From a virus: a stretch of DNA of 64,000 nucleotides. Under the pieces are notes generated by a model, which was not told where the DNA came from, did not search any database, and saw only the letters and a program-made list of their open reading frames with translations. The stretch spans positions 1-64,000 of IMG/VR virus record IMGVR_UViG_3300020596_000014. One strand, written 5' to 3'. This document shows positions 48,567 to 58,819 of this stretch, in pieces. The position numbers and the translations under genes are program-made. Every line of letters starts with the position of its first letter. Position 1 is the stretch's first letter.

Positions 48567-50975
48567 ATGTACATTCAACTTCAATCCTCGTACCAGATCG
48601 TGTCCTTGCCAGACGATTACCTCACATTGAAGGAAGTCGATGGCGAGAATCTTACGTTTGAATTGAAGTACATGTTCGACCAAGAAATAGGGATCAAACA
48701 GAACATCACAAATGTACACATCGAGATCGCAAAGAAGTCACCTCCGAAGCTTGCGATCGTGAATGACTCTCGAAACCTCGTCGCTGACATTCAGCGTCAG
48801 AAGAATGCGCATATACAACTCATCAAGTCATACGTCAAGAACGATCTGCTCGCGACGGTCGCTAGCGATCCAACGAAGAGCATAAGCAACGAGGTCGTCC
48901 CGCTCTTCAAAAGAGGTTACACCGCAAGCCAGTTACCGCAACTCTTAAAGCGTGTTCTGATGCCAGTGCGTATCGCGGACGCTCGCAATTACCTGCCGCC
49001 GGTGAACGCACAGCACGACGTTGGCAACCCCGGCTCGGCGCAGCAGCTCGCGGAACAGCTTCTGCTTCTGGGGCACGACCCTTCGTCCGCGTACAAGATC
49101 AACAATCTGGGTCTTTCTCAGGCCGAGGCTCATCGTGGTATTCGACAGAACAGTCCCTCGGTCTTCAATAGTCTCGCCGAAAAAATCTTATACAAGTACA
49201 AGATTTTACCTTATCTCAAGCCAATCAATCAGCATTCAGCCGGTGATCCAGGCATTGTTCTCAATGGTGAGGACGACCCTGTTGATCAGTACACACTCGA
49301 ACGTGTGACAGTAGAGAGTCGACATGTGTCAGTGTTGGACATTCTCAAATTCAATTTACCATCGACAAGCGACAGACTCACGCTCGTTGTGAAGGTGAAA
49401 AACAACGCGGGCGTGACCGTACAGGTCTTGGAACGCATCTTTTCACCTCGTGAGTATATCAAGTACTACAGCATCCCAACCCAACCCCCTATTGTTTTGG
49501 TGAACAATCAAGCAAATAAGACACATGTGATGCTTGCCATCAAACAAGTTGATCCTGCAGCGACCGGTGTCCGCATCTATAAACGTTTGTATGATCACAA
49601 TACCTTCACGGACGAGCCCTATGTGTTCGTGAACGCGCTGACTGTCAGTCCGACGAGCGGCTGGGTATACATCCCAGTTGACGTGTCGCTTGGGAACACA
49701 AACATCTATAGGGTTATTCCGACTAGCGCTCTCGGCACCTACGGGTGTGACTTCGCTACTGCCGTTGTTCGACCAAAGATGCGAAACGCAACTATTAAGC
49801 GAGTTGTCATCACGACTAAGCCTCAGCTTAAAGGTGTTTTGCTTGAGATCTCGAAGTTGCCGTCCGACTGCGTGTCGTTCCAGATTATTCGCGAGGATGT
49901 CACGATCGACAAGGGCACGAAGGAGTTCGTGCAGACACCCGTCAGGGTAGAGTCAAACGATGCGAATCGTGTGTACACGTTCACTGACATAGGTGTGAAA
50001 CCAAACCACTTATACATGTATTACTGCCGCATCTTCCGCAAAACCGGCAGTCACGAAGATCGTCTTGCGGCAAATTATGAGCACATTCCGCTCGTGGAAA
50101 ACATTGTTGAGACAAAGATCAAAAACTCTTCGTTGCATCTCACCGACCGCGGATTTGACGTTCAGTTTACCATCGAGACAACAGTTGTGAGTACCAACGT
50201 GGACCTGGTGAAGCAGCTGTTGGAGCGACAGGGTCTCTATGAGATCTTCAAGTCTGACATCGCCGACGTGCGTGATCAGCTTGAGAAATTGATCGCTCAC
50301 AACGTGAAGCGTGTCGACCTCACGACCGGCGCAGTGGAGGACTTTGGAACAGTGCAAACCGTCACCTTTTCCGACCTTGAAGCGAGGAATGTCGCCGGCG
50401 TCTCCGATCTCCGCATCGGGCACAAGTATCGTTACATTGTGACTGCATTACTTCGCGCTCCGGAAACATTGTTAGAGTCTTACGTCAAAACGTCACGTGA
50501 CGTTTTGACGAATCGTGAGTACTCATACAAACCTTTCAAGTTCTTGCATCCTGTTGTTGCCAAGTACGGGAACATTGTGACGCCGAGCTCGATCCGAGCA
50601 AATTATTCTAAGAATCCCATGACCTTCGGTGAGATCGGAAGTTACACCATTATCGAGGTTGCGCTAGACAAGCAGAAGTCTATTATCACCACCGCGATAC
50701 GCGAGAAGAAGGGCAGCAACATCGACGTTCTACAGTGGGTTCTTAACGGCACATCAAAGGATGTTGATCACTTTCAAGTGATCGTCGAACACGGTGGAAA
50801 GAAGAATATTGTGGGAAAAGTCGCTTGCGTCCCTGAAACTGATAATTTTGTATATGTGCGTAAACTTGACTCAACGGAGGTTGGCCTTGATTTGCGATAC
50901 TCGGTTTGTCCTGTCTATCACGACTTCACACGTGGATTAGAAGTGCTTGTCTCTAACACGGAGTACAACTCGTGA
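48567..50975 (+). CDS. Large virion-like protein with Fn3-like stretches
   Basis: The protein has 802 residues. The ATG at 48567 is chosen 1 nt after the previous stop; a longer frame lies over that gene. The protein is beta-rich. Segments such as RIYKRLYDHNTFTDEPYVFV followed by TNIYRVIPTSALGTYG, and YTFTDIGVKPNHLYMYYCRI, look like repeated Ig- or Fn3-like domains. It ends in GTGA overlap with the 1244-residue protein. Similar proteins line phage tails or baseplates. No catalytic motif seen. Confidence 0.65.
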   Translation: MYIQLQSSYQIVSLPDDYLTLKEVDGENLTFELKYMFDQEIGIKQNITNVHIEIAKKSPPKLAIVNDSRNLVADIQRQKNAHIQLIKSYVKNDLLATVASDPTKSISNEVVPLFKRGYTASQLPQLLKRVLMPVRIADARNYLPPVNAQHDVGNPGSAQQLAEQLLLLGHDPSSAYKINNLGLSQAEAHRGIRQNSPSVFNSLAEKILYKYKILPYLKPINQHSAGDPGIVLNGEDDPVDQYTLERVTVESRHVSVLDILKFNLPSTSDRLTLVVKVKNNAGVTVQVLERIFSPREYIKYYSIPTQPPIVLVNNQANKTHVMLAIKQVDPAATGVRIYKRLYDHNTFTDEPYVFVNALTVSPTSGWVYIPVDVSLGNTNIYRVIPTSALGTYGCDFATAVVRPKMRNATIKRVVITTKPQLKGVLLEISKLPSDCVSFQIIREDVTIDKGTKEFVQTPVRVESNDANRVYTFTDIGVKPNHLYMYYCRIFRKTGSHEDRLAANYEHIPLVENIVETKIKNSSLHLTDRGFDVQFTIETTVVSTNVDLVKQLLERQGLYEIFKSDIADVRDQLEKLIAHNVKRVDLTTGAVEDFGTVQTVTFSDLEARNVAGVSDLRIGHKYRYIVTALLRAPETLLESYVKTSRDVLTNREYSYKPFKFLHPVVAKYGNIVTPSSIRANYSKNPMTFGEIGSYTIIEVALDKQKSIITTAIREKKGSNIDVLQWVLNGTSKDVDHFQVIVEHGGKKNIVGKVACVPETDNFVYVRKLDSTEVGLDLRYSVCPVYHDFTRGLEVLVSNTEYNS

Positions 50976-53900
50976 GCGGACTGCCTGTAAGAAAATCGTT
51001 TGCTAACTTCGCTAGATTGGCGATACAGCCAAAAACACGTGGAACTCTCAATTTTGCGAAGTATGATACAGGAGTCATACGTGAGCTTCTTTATATAACG
51101 ACGCCTAGAGACACACGATATAATGACGAGCTCCCTGCATCAACCGCAAAGTTCAGCCCCTTTGAGGAGCTGAGCGGTATCCCGTCGACTCGGCCTGAGA
51201 TCATCAGTGTCGCTGAGTTTAAGCCATTATTCAACGCTAACAATCAGAGCTATACGCCGGCTGGTGAATTCCTTGACGCACAGGTCAAACTTATGAACCT
51301 ACGTCACGAAGCTGTTAGCAAGCTTGTCAATGACCTCAAGAAGAACCCCGACCTAGCTGAAAAACTGGACCAGATCGAGGGTAACTTCTTGAAGCACGTG
51401 AATAACCTGAAGTCACACGCCGATTTTCTTGGAATTCTGCAACAGTACATCGAACGTATTAGCAAGCTTTTTGACTTGCGAGACTCTGGTACGCGGATCG
51501 ATGCTGCATCTCTGTTAGGCCAGTACTACACTTCAGTTTACAGCAACATTGTCGATGCGAAGCTTTCGCTTCCTGTTTACACGTACACTGATCTATTGGG
51601 GCAACATGGGTACAACAAGACGAACGTACTGGGCTTCAGCAGCACGAAGATTTTTATTCAAACCCTTTTTGAGGCTCGTAAAATGTTGCGAGCTGGCAGT
51701 GATGATCTCATTGGTGTCGATCCTTCTCTGACCTTACGTGACAAGGATGCCTCAACCATCAATCGACGTAAATATAAAGATTTACACGTAATTCTTGGCA
51801 AATTAGATGGGTTTCCGACATTCGCTAATCTGGCAGAACGGCGTATATACGAGTCTGACAATCAGCTCACTTCATATCTGCAAGAGCTTGAAACCGCTTT
51901 CCGTGACATCGATGAGGCATACGCCGGAGTATCGTCCGATGAAATCGCGTACACACTGAAAATTCGAACGTTAACTCGTGAGTGTGTGTATTCTAACGCT
52001 TTGGCTGATCCTGCTGTATTAAGCTTGCTTAGCCAGTACGGATACCCTGTAAATGCTACACTTGGTAATCAACAACTCTTTGATGCTGTCTACGGACAGC
52101 TTGGTAATCGAATTACTGACGATCGTTCAAACACAAACACAAATTCGCTCAGCTCAATTGCGTCACGTTTAACGAAGGACACAGCGGTGTTGACATACGA
52201 GGTAGACTACCTGGAAGATGATCAGGGCAGTGTGTTCACTCCAGGAGCACCTTTCTATGTCGCTTCAACTGTTCGCCCAGGAGACAACGGATTCTCTATT
52301 GAGAACGCCAGTGAACTCATCACTAGGATGACAAACGTGGTCGAAAAATATGTCGATTTCGTTGGAAAATTCAATATCTTACCAAAGACTGGTAACGTTC
52401 TTGTGTCACAAGACGCACGTGTTCGTCTAGCATTTGACGCTTCTACGATGACGGAGACCCTGTATGGAATCTTCGTTAACCCCGCAAATGGGCTTTTGAA
52501 AGATGACGTGAATGGCTCTCCGATTGTGGATCTACTCGCAGAAGCAGCCACTCATCCTCAGTTGCGTGCGAATCTCTATGCATTCATGTGCATTGCCTCT
52601 GACACAGCTGCAGATAACAAGGGTAGTAATAAAACTGATCAAGTAAATCTAGATTTGAAAAAAGAAGCTGGTCGGTTGCCAGGAAGAGCTGGTGTCACGA
52701 TCGATAAACTTGCCAAGAATTGTGCAAATTATTATAGACAGATCACTGGTGACAGCGCAGCTGCAATTCAGGTTGAAAATAATCTCAAGAACTATGAAAG
52801 TCAAGGGCCACTTCCTCGATGTATTGCGTACGTGCGCATATTGAAGAATGTGTACAAGCAGACGTTGGTTGAAAATAAAACCCGTTATTCGCACTTATCT
52901 GACAACATGATGATTGCGCTCGCCGTTCAAAGCATTTTCGACTCGGCTCGTCGATACGCGTACACGTCAATTCGCAAGAACACAGCTGTGATGATCAACA
53001 CGAATTTTGCAAAATACGGCGACGCGTCGTCAGCGTTCATTCAACACATCGTACCAGTCGCGAATACGACTTCCAGAGAGGTAAGTGTAAAGTCTTCAGT
53101 AAAATCGTCTGGTAGAGTTAATATTGTCTCACCGATAGCAAAGAACATCTTTACTGGAAACTTCATTTCAAAATCGCCATTAAAGCAAGCTATCATAACA
53201 CGTCTGACGCGCGAGGACGATCTTACCATTCGAACAGCACTTGCGCCTTTGAACGCGATCCGTGTGCTGCGAGATAGTCTGAAGGATTACATCGTCTTTC
53301 TTCAGCGCCCTGCGAGCACGAAGGTTATCAATGCAGTGCTCGAGATTGTTGGAGATCGAAAGCTTGTCGAGTTACTCAGCGATCGCGGTCAAGTTCAACT
53401 TCTCATCAATACTGTGGATTCGATTCTCGATCGGGTGAATCCCGATCGTGCGGCAAACACGGGGACCGATCTGAGTGACGAGGTGTCATTGACACGCTCG
53501 GCCAGTGCTGATGATGATCTCAAGATCTTCGATGACTCATTTATCACAAGCCGAACGGCAAACGTTCTCAAAGCGGTGTTCTCGAACGCGAAATTCAGTA
53601 TCGCTCGTGGCTCTAACATCCGTGTGTTGACGTTTGGTCTTCCGCATGGTTTCAGTTCCAGACTGAAGAACAAGTTTAAGATCAGTAGCTTCGCTGAGCA
53701 AGTACAGAAGAAATTGAAACAGAACGACGTCGTGATTGCGGATGTGTATCGCATCGACGTTCGTTACCCCGATCTCATTTTCAAGCCGGTGCCCAAGATC
53801 TTTGAACTGAGTCGTTTCCCCAACCGAGACGAGAAGACGTTCGCTCGCGCGAGCGTTGGCACGAAGCTGAGTGATGCGCTCGATTCTGTTGGAACACGCG

Positions 53901-54706
53901 ATTACTCTAACTTTGATCCAGAACCGATCTCGTTTCAAAACCGTCAAAATAAGTCTTCTAAGAAGCCAGCATACTCCTTCATGTCAGACGTTGATTACGT
54001 TGAGATGCAACGCAATCATGTGATGAGCTACATGCTCGAGCTCTACTTTCGGTTGTTAACCGGCATTCCGTTGAACGAGCGTGAGCTGTACGTTGAAGAT
54101 CCGAACGAGAAGGATCAGCCGATTCCGTTTGTCTCGCGTGCCATTCTCGCGAACACTGCAGAGAAGATCTTCAAGGTTCCTACGCCGCCCCCGCCGCCTC
54201 CTGCTCCTCCTACGACTCTATCTGGAATATTCGGGTCGATGACCTCACAGCTGTCCGAGATGACTGATGAGGTCTTTGCTACGCTGGTTTTTGTGCCGAA
54301 TGAGGCGCAACAGGCTGCACGTGCAAAGGCAAAAGCAATAGCAGCCGCAGCAGCCGCAGCAGCCGCAGCGGCGGATTTAGCCAAGAAGAAGACCGTCTAT
54401 GTCGACCATACTGTCGCTGGCAAATACATGATGTCTCCAAAACTCTTCGAGCGTGTTTTCTTTGTTCATGTGGATCCAGATGAATTCGAGATTGATCATG
54501 TCGAGACATTCAAGTCTGAGACTGGTCGATCGACGTTTGCTCAACTGCAGCAGGCTGGTGAGATCGTTACCGTCTCCGAACGCGTTGGAAATTCAACTCG
54601 TGACAGTTTCAAGCTTCGTGATCACACGACTGAGAAACAGATGATCTTTGAGAAGTTCTTCATCGTCGTGAGATCCTACTCACCACTCTCCACAAGGTCA
54701 ACGTGA
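50972..54706 (+). CDS. Very large virion-like protein (1244 aa) with Pro and Ala linker
   Basis: The start GTG overlaps the preceding stop. The N-terminal 300 residues are helical (LMNLRHEAVSKLVNDLKKNP, FLGILQQYIERISKLFDLRD). A proline run (PTPPPPPPAPP) and later a poly-Ala run (AIAAAAAAAAAAADLAKKK) mark flexible linkers near residues 1070-1140; the Ala run is coded by a 9-nt repeat. The rest is mixed alpha/beta and rich in Asn, Ser and Asp. It may be a tail or baseplate component; no fold is recognised. The stop overlaps the next gene (GTGA). Confidence 0.65.
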   Translation: MSGLPVRKSFANFARLAIQPKTRGTLNFAKYDTGVIRELLYITTPRDTRYNDELPASTAKFSPFEELSGIPSTRPEIISVAEFKPLFNANNQSYTPAGEFLDAQVKLMNLRHEAVSKLVNDLKKNPDLAEKLDQIEGNFLKHVNNLKSHADFLGILQQYIERISKLFDLRDSGTRIDAASLLGQYYTSVYSNIVDAKLSLPVYTYTDLLGQHGYNKTNVLGFSSTKIFIQTLFEARKMLRAGSDDLIGVDPSLTLRDKDASTINRRKYKDLHVILGKLDGFPTFANLAERRIYESDNQLTSYLQELETAFRDIDEAYAGVSSDEIAYTLKIRTLTRECVYSNALADPAVLSLLSQYGYPVNATLGNQQLFDAVYGQLGNRITDDRSNTNTNSLSSIASRLTKDTAVLTYEVDYLEDDQGSVFTPGAPFYVASTVRPGDNGFSIENASELITRMTNVVEKYVDFVGKFNILPKTGNVLVSQDARVRLAFDASTMTETLYGIFVNPANGLLKDDVNGSPIVDLLAEAATHPQLRANLYAFMCIASDTAADNKGSNKTDQVNLDLKKEAGRLPGRAGVTIDKLAKNCANYYRQITGDSAAAIQVENNLKNYESQGPLPRCIAYVRILKNVYKQTLVENKTRYSHLSDNMMIALAVQSIFDSARRYAYTSIRKNTAVMINTNFAKYGDASSAFIQHIVPVANTTSREVSVKSSVKSSGRVNIVSPIAKNIFTGNFISKSPLKQAIITRLTREDDLTIRTALAPLNAIRVLRDSLKDYIVFLQRPASTKVINAVLEIVGDRKLVELLSDRGQVQLLINTVDSILDRVNPDRAANTGTDLSDEVSLTRSASADDDLKIFDDSFITSRTANVLKAVFSNAKFSIARGSNIRVLTFGLPHGFSSRLKNKFKISSFAEQVQKKLKQNDVVIADVYRIDVRYPDLIFKPVPKIFELSRFPNRDEKTFARASVGTKLSDALDSVGTRDYSNFDPEPISFQNRQNKSSKKPAYSFMSDVDYVEMQRNHVMSYMLELYFRLLTGIPLNERELYVEDPNEKDQPIPFVSRAILANTAEKIFKVPTPPPPPPAPPTTLSGIFGSMTSQLSEMTDEVFATLVFVPNEAQQAARAKAKAIAAAAAAAAAAADLAKKKTVYVDHTVAGKYMMSPKLFERVFFVHVDPDEFEIDHVETFKSETGRSTFAQLQQAGEIVTVSERVGNSTRDSFKLRDHTTEKQMIFEKFFIVVRSYSPLSTRST
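54341..54367 (+). repeat. Tandem 9-nt repeat coding poly-Ala
   Basis: GCAGCCGCA repeats three times perfectly, then drifts (GCGGCG). It encodes the poly-Ala run of the 1244-residue virion protein. Repeats like this can change copy number by slippage without breaking the frame. Confidence 0.85.
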
Positions 54707-56565
54707 GTTCTTCCAAACCTTCTCGTGAAGTTCATGTTATCGACGTTCCCGACGCTGGTGGGTTCACTGCTCGATTCGTGTACAATTACCACTCGAAAGA
54801 CGAGGGTACGAAGGCCGACGCCGGTGTGACAAATACCCTTCTCACGAAGTCAGGAGAGTACTTCGACGCGCGTATTATCGATTATTTGGGTTCAGCTCGA
54901 GCACCACGCTACGTGGTACTGACCTGGAAGTCCACAAGCTACCGTGACCGTCTATATGGGCAATCCCCATATTTTCAAGACGACAACGTCCCCAAAAACT
55001 ATATCCGTAATAACTTGTCGAAGATCCTGAGCGAAGAACACTTCAGCTCGGAACAGTTTACAAGCTTCAATATTAGCGATCAAAGTATTGATCGAAAGTT
55101 GTTTACCTATATCTCGGCCTCAGCAAACATCCTGAACGCGCAACGTCAGAATGCTTCAACACAGCACGGACTCGCGCTTCAGACCGCCGCTCTTACCTCA
55201 AATGAGATTGATTTCGATTTCCTGTCCAAATACCTCGTGCAACCCGCTGAGGATGGAGTCTTCTTTTACACACGTGACTCAAATCGTATTCGCAACGAAG
55301 TCGTTAACAAGCTAAAGGGATTCAATATCCAAGTTCAACTTAACAACAGCGTCATCCATACGCTTATCAAGCGAGCCGTTGCGTTCCCGGAATCAACGTT
55401 CGACAGCGTGCACGCGTCAATGTACGAGGTCTCGCGAAAGTTACAAGGGAAGGCGCAGACACGTGGCATGAGAGAACTACGAGCGGACGACTATCGCACC
55501 GTTGCCCCCGAATATGTCAGTCTTCAGACGATGAAGTCTGTCGATCCCGGTCTAGCAACGCGAGCTCGCATCGTAGGGTACATCGTCAATCGCTACGAGA
55601 TGCTCTCGACAGGAGAGAGCGTAGCTCTTGACCCAATCACAGTGGAAAACCCTACAGCTTCGACGACTGTCGATCTCAACGTAAAGTACTACGCACATTA
55701 TCAGTACACGATTCGCTCGGTCGCTGAATTCAGTATTCCTTCAATTGTAGAAGACACTGGTGAACTTGTCGTCTCCAAGTTTCTCATCGCCTCACGCCCA
55801 AGCGCACCGCAATTTGTCTCGTGTGTTGAGATTGTCCCTCCGCCGCCTCCGGCCGACGTGCGTTTCACCTGGGACTGGGACAACGACAAGCTATTCATCA
55901 GCTGGGCCTTCCCCCCGAACTCGCAACGTGACGTCAAGCAATTTCAAGTCTTTCGTCGTCGCACCATAAACGAACCGTTCGAGCTCGTTAAGCAGATCAT
56001 GTTCGACGATTCAACGACCTCGTCACCTTATGCGGAGAAGCCCGATCCTCGTCTGGTCGAGACCGTCGTGAACCCCAAGCTCTATTGGGTGGACGATGAG
56101 TTCACTCGCGAGACCAGCTTTATCTACGCGCTCGGGACGATAGACGCGCACGGGATCGTGTCTGCGTACGGCCCGCAGTCGCAGGTCGTGTATCAGAAGT
56201 ACAAGAACAAGCTCACCGTGACGCGTCTGTCTCCTGGTGGAGCTCCCAAGCCATACCCGAACCTCTATCTCAGCACCGACACGTTTGTCGACAGCGTCGT
56301 TGATTCAAAGAAGCACACGATGAAGATTGCCTTCCAACCGGAGTATGATCGACTCGTCGACAAGCATAACAATGATCTCAACTTCATCGCGACGGAAGAC
56401 AAGGGCGGACGTTACAAGGTGTTGGCGATGAATACCGACCTTGCTGCAGCGCAGACCGTGGAGATCGTGATCAAAGATCGTCGACCAGCCTCGATCGCGC
56501 AGAAGCCGGCTAGCGCCCTTTCTATCCCTGACTACGGTGACAGAGTGTCGAAGCAATCGAAGTGA
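54703..56565 (+). CDS. Large virion-like protein with Fn3-like domain
   Basis: The protein has 620 residues from a GTG overlapping the previous stop. The first 370 residues are mixed and without known motifs. About residues 385-510 look like an Fn3 domain: PPPPPADVRFTWDWDNDKLF, ISWAFPPNS, KQFQVFRRRTINEPFELVKQ, and FIYALGTIDAHGIVSAYGPQ. It is the last of the four large proteins read together and its stop overlaps a small gene. A tail or fibre-linked role is inferred from the Fn3 part. Confidence 0.65.
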   Translation: MSSSKPSREVHVIDVPDAGGFTARFVYNYHSKDEGTKADAGVTNTLLTKSGEYFDARIIDYLGSARAPRYVVLTWKSTSYRDRLYGQSPYFQDDNVPKNYIRNNLSKILSEEHFSSEQFTSFNISDQSIDRKLFTYISASANILNAQRQNASTQHGLALQTAALTSNEIDFDFLSKYLVQPAEDGVFFYTRDSNRIRNEVVNKLKGFNIQVQLNNSVIHTLIKRAVAFPESTFDSVHASMYEVSRKLQGKAQTRGMRELRADDYRTVAPEYVSLQTMKSVDPGLATRARIVGYIVNRYEMLSTGESVALDPITVENPTASTTVDLNVKYYAHYQYTIRSVAEFSIPSIVEDTGELVVSKFLIASRPSAPQFVSCVEIVPPPPPADVRFTWDWDNDKLFISWAFPPNSQRDVKQFQVFRRRTINEPFELVKQIMFDDSTTSSPYAEKPDPRLVETVVNPKLYWVDDEFTRETSFIYALGTIDAHGIVSAYGPQSQVVYQKYKNKLTVTRLSPGGAPKPYPNLYLSTDTFVDSVVDSKKHTMKIAFQPEYDRLVDKHNNDLNFIATEDKGGRYKVLAMNTDLAAAQTVEIVIKDRRPASIAQKPASALSIPDYGDRVSKQSK

Positions 56566-56840
56566 ACTACAGTGACGAAAATATGAGTCTTCCTATCCCT
56601 ATGTGTCACGCGACCGGCAAAATATGCATCGCCGACAATATCGGTCGGCGCTTGGATGTTGACCTAGAGATGTTCGTTTGTCAACGTTGCGGTCAAGGCT
56701 GGGTGCAGGACACGAGCTCGTGCGCAAGACTGCAGGAATCACTAAAGCGCTTCGAGATCGCGATCAAGAATGTTAACGTGGCACAGGTGAAGATGACAAA
56801 AGCCTTCCAAAAGCTTTCCGACTCGCTTGCAAAGATTTAG
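56562..56840 (+). CDS. Small zinc-finger-like protein
   Basis: The protein has 92 residues from a GTG (ATG at 56583 also possible). A Cys pair, MCHATGKICIADN, is followed by MFVCQRCGQGWVQDTSSC, so a zinc ribbon is likely. A helical tail follows (LQESLKRFEIAIKNVNVAQV). It overlaps the end of the 620-residue protein (GTGA). Confidence 0.6.
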   Translation: MNYSDENMSLPIPMCHATGKICIADNIGRRLDVDLEMFVCQRCGQGWVQDTSSCARLQESLKRFEIAIKNVNVAQVKMTKAFQKLSDSLAKI

Positions 56841-56842
56841 CG

Positions 56843-57334
56843 ATGAGTGTCATCCTTGATACGGAAGGACGTGGCGCCATCGCTGAGATTTTCGCTGACC
56901 TCAAAATGAAATGTGAGGTGCCGGAAAACAGTGAAGAATGGTTAGCTGCTCTCGTGGCATGGATGGTTGACGACCTAGTCACGTCGCATCATAACGAGGC
57001 CACTTTCGCCGATGCTTTGCAATTAACATGGGTGGTTGGCTCGCGCTTGGAGTCTGAACTCTGTGGACGTTTCAAGAAGATCGTCCCCGTAGTAGCGAAC
57101 GTTTTCCCCTTCGAAGGTCCAAACGGAGAACTCTCAGCCGGCATTACAGATACAGTGATACTTGATCCGATAAACGAAGATCCAAGAGAAATAACGTGCA
57201 CTTTAGCTGCCGAGATCAAGAAGGCTGATCCTAATCATGATACACTTTTCATTTTATCGTTGATCAGGAAGACCATCTTGCTAAACGGCAATTACCGTTA
57301 TGACACGCGCTTCGCGACAGCCAAGACTGTGTAA
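56843..57334 (+). CDS. Hypothetical protein
   Basis: The protein has 163 residues, acidic and mostly helical (EIFADLKMKCEVPENSEEWL, ALVAWMVDDLVTSHHNEATF). It ends in a strand-like segment (KADPNHDTLFILSLIRKTIL). No family is recognised. Start follows the previous stop by 2 nt. Confidence 0.6.
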   Translation: MSVILDTEGRGAIAEIFADLKMKCEVPENSEEWLAALVAWMVDDLVTSHHNEATFADALQLTWVVGSRLESELCGRFKKIVPVVANVFPFEGPNGELSAGITDTVILDPINEDPREITCTLAAEIKKADPNHDTLFILSLIRKTILLNGNYRYDTRFATAKTV

Positions 57335-57343
57335 TTACCGTTC

Positions 57344-57745
57344 ATGAACGAACTGGCTATTCGGAAGTATGTGCGACTTGTACTAGAGCGCGCAATAACG
57401 GTCTCTCCCGACCAACTACTCTTGAAGATCAACGCGAGGAATGGTGGATCGATCCCCGCCGACGAGCTCACGTCCGAGGAAACCACCGTGGCTATGTCAC
57501 TTGTCAAGTGTGACTTGCTCCATCACGTCCCGGCCGGTCATGGCATATCAAATGTTGGTGGCATGCGAGGATTCTACGGCGACAACATGACCGTGACTGG
57601 TGGTCGCAATGAGCCAACGCCTGTCGATCCAAAAGTCGCGCATCGATACCCGGAACGCTACGTCGTCACGTCCGGCGGCAGTCACTCGACAGACACTTTC
57701 AAGAGCGACACGCTGCGAGATGAGCTCCCGCGTCGTCGTCGTTAA
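57344..57745 (+). CDS. Unknown protein with head-targeting-like N-terminus
   Basis: The protein has 133 residues. Residues 1-15 (MNELAIRKYVRLVLE) form a leader that closely follows the one at 16991 (LRQYVRSQLIQE) and ends in VLE-R. A small winged-helix-like part may follow (LKINARNGGSIPADELTSEE, TVAMSLVKCDLLHHVPAGHG), then Gly/Arg-rich residues to a basic PRRRR tail, perhaps for DNA contact. Packaging is inferred. Confidence 0.6.
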   Translation: MNELAIRKYVRLVLERAITVSPDQLLLKINARNGGSIPADELTSEETTVAMSLVKCDLLHHVPAGHGISNVGGMRGFYGDNMTVTGGRNEPTPVDPKVAHRYPERYVVTSGGSHSTDTFKSDTLRDELPRRRR

Positions 57746-57766
57746 GACAGCTATATTGTCGGCAGA

Positions 57767-58525
57767 ATGCACTTCCATTGGCAGAACCTGACCGACGAAC
57801 GCAAGCAACGAACAAAGACCTGGCCATATCACGGGAGAGCGTGGCTTCATCCCGATTCGGGCGCCGTGGATTCCTTCTGTTTCTCATGGAATCTGTGGTC
57901 GCGCTTCTGCGGCGTTTCTTTCTTCGCGTCGTCTGACCGCGAAGACAGTCTCGCAGTCTCGCTCGCTTTCCCACCATTTGCATTCTGGTTCACGATCGAC
58001 GCGCGCAGTTGGTTGCTGCGTTTCGTCACGTGGATAGTCGCTCTTCAACCGTCTGACATGGGGAACAAGTGGTCGGGTCGCGAGTTATCGATCCGCGTGC
58101 ACGACTGGGCGATCTGGTGGAGCGTCTGGGTCGACGACTCTGGTTGGACTAGTTCGCGCTCTAAGTGGCGCGACGGATGCTTTCACTTACTGGGGCACAA
58201 CTGTCGTCAAGGTGACGTAGAGGAGATCCTGACACGCATGGATTACATCCAGATGCCTGAGCGGAAGTACGAATGCAAGGTCACGCTCGAGCGCGTGAGA
58301 TTCGGCTGGGATCGACTTCCTCGCTTCTTCGACAAGATCATCACACGTGGTCATGTCGATATGCTCGACGGCGAACATATCCCGTTCCCGGGTAAGGGGA
58401 CTTGCTCACACAACTGTGACGCCGACGCGATGTACAGTTGGAACGGGCTAGTCGATTCTATCCCAGATGCGCTCGAGAAGGCGGCGGCTAGTGTCACGTG
58501 TGATAGAAAACGGTACCCGCTGTGA
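57767..58525 (+). CDS. Trp-rich hypothetical protein
   Basis: The protein has 252 residues with an unusual number of Trp (about 17), for example RFVTWIVALQPSDMGNKW and DWAIWWSVWVDDSGWTSSRS. The C-terminal third has DCFHLLGHNC-like Cys/His (DGCFHLLGHNCRQGD) and GKGTCSHNCDADAMYSWNG, perhaps metal sites. I do not recognise the family. The stop overlaps the next gene (GTGA). Confidence 0.6.
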   Translation: MHFHWQNLTDERKQRTKTWPYHGRAWLHPDSGAVDSFCFSWNLWSRFCGVSFFASSDREDSLAVSLAFPPFAFWFTIDARSWLLRFVTWIVALQPSDMGNKWSGRELSIRVHDWAIWWSVWVDDSGWTSSRSKWRDGCFHLLGHNCRQGDVEEILTRMDYIQMPERKYECKVTLERVRFGWDRLPRFFDKIITRGHVDMLDGEHIPFPGKGTCSHNCDADAMYSWNGLVDSIPDALEKAAASVTCDRKRYPL

Positions 58526-58743
58526 ATCACGAGAACCGCCCTGACTTGCAGATGCTAGCTTTGCTGTTTCTCCTTAGTAAGCAGTCGCCGATGACGCTTG
58601 AGAACCGCACCTGGTTTGTCGAGCTCGGCACAACCATTCTCGACCCTAACGACTTCACACCGCGTGCCACATTGCTCATCAATGGTGTCAAGGTCGACAT
58701 GGTAAACATGATGCAGCTGCAGAACTATCTGATCTGCGCGTGA
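58522..58743 (+). CDS. Small hypothetical protein
   Basis: The protein has 73 residues from a GTG overlapping the previous stop. A helix (LQMLALLFLLSKQSPMTLEN) is followed by TWFVELGTTILDPNDFTPRA. No family is recognised. Confidence 0.55.
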   Translation: MNHENRPDLQMLALLFLLSKQSPMTLENRTWFVELGTTILDPNDFTPRATLLINGVKVDMVNMMQLQNYLICA

Positions 58744-58819
58744 CGTGAAGACTGATCGTGAAGTTTGATACGACGAGAGTCACGACCGGGCGAGAACTCG
58801 ACTGGGCTAGCCTGTAAAC

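Noticed and set aside
54341-54373. Short tandem repeats as a possible CRISPR or origin
   Set aside because: The 9-nt units are in frame and only code poly-Ala. No direct repeats with spacers were seen anywhere in the window.
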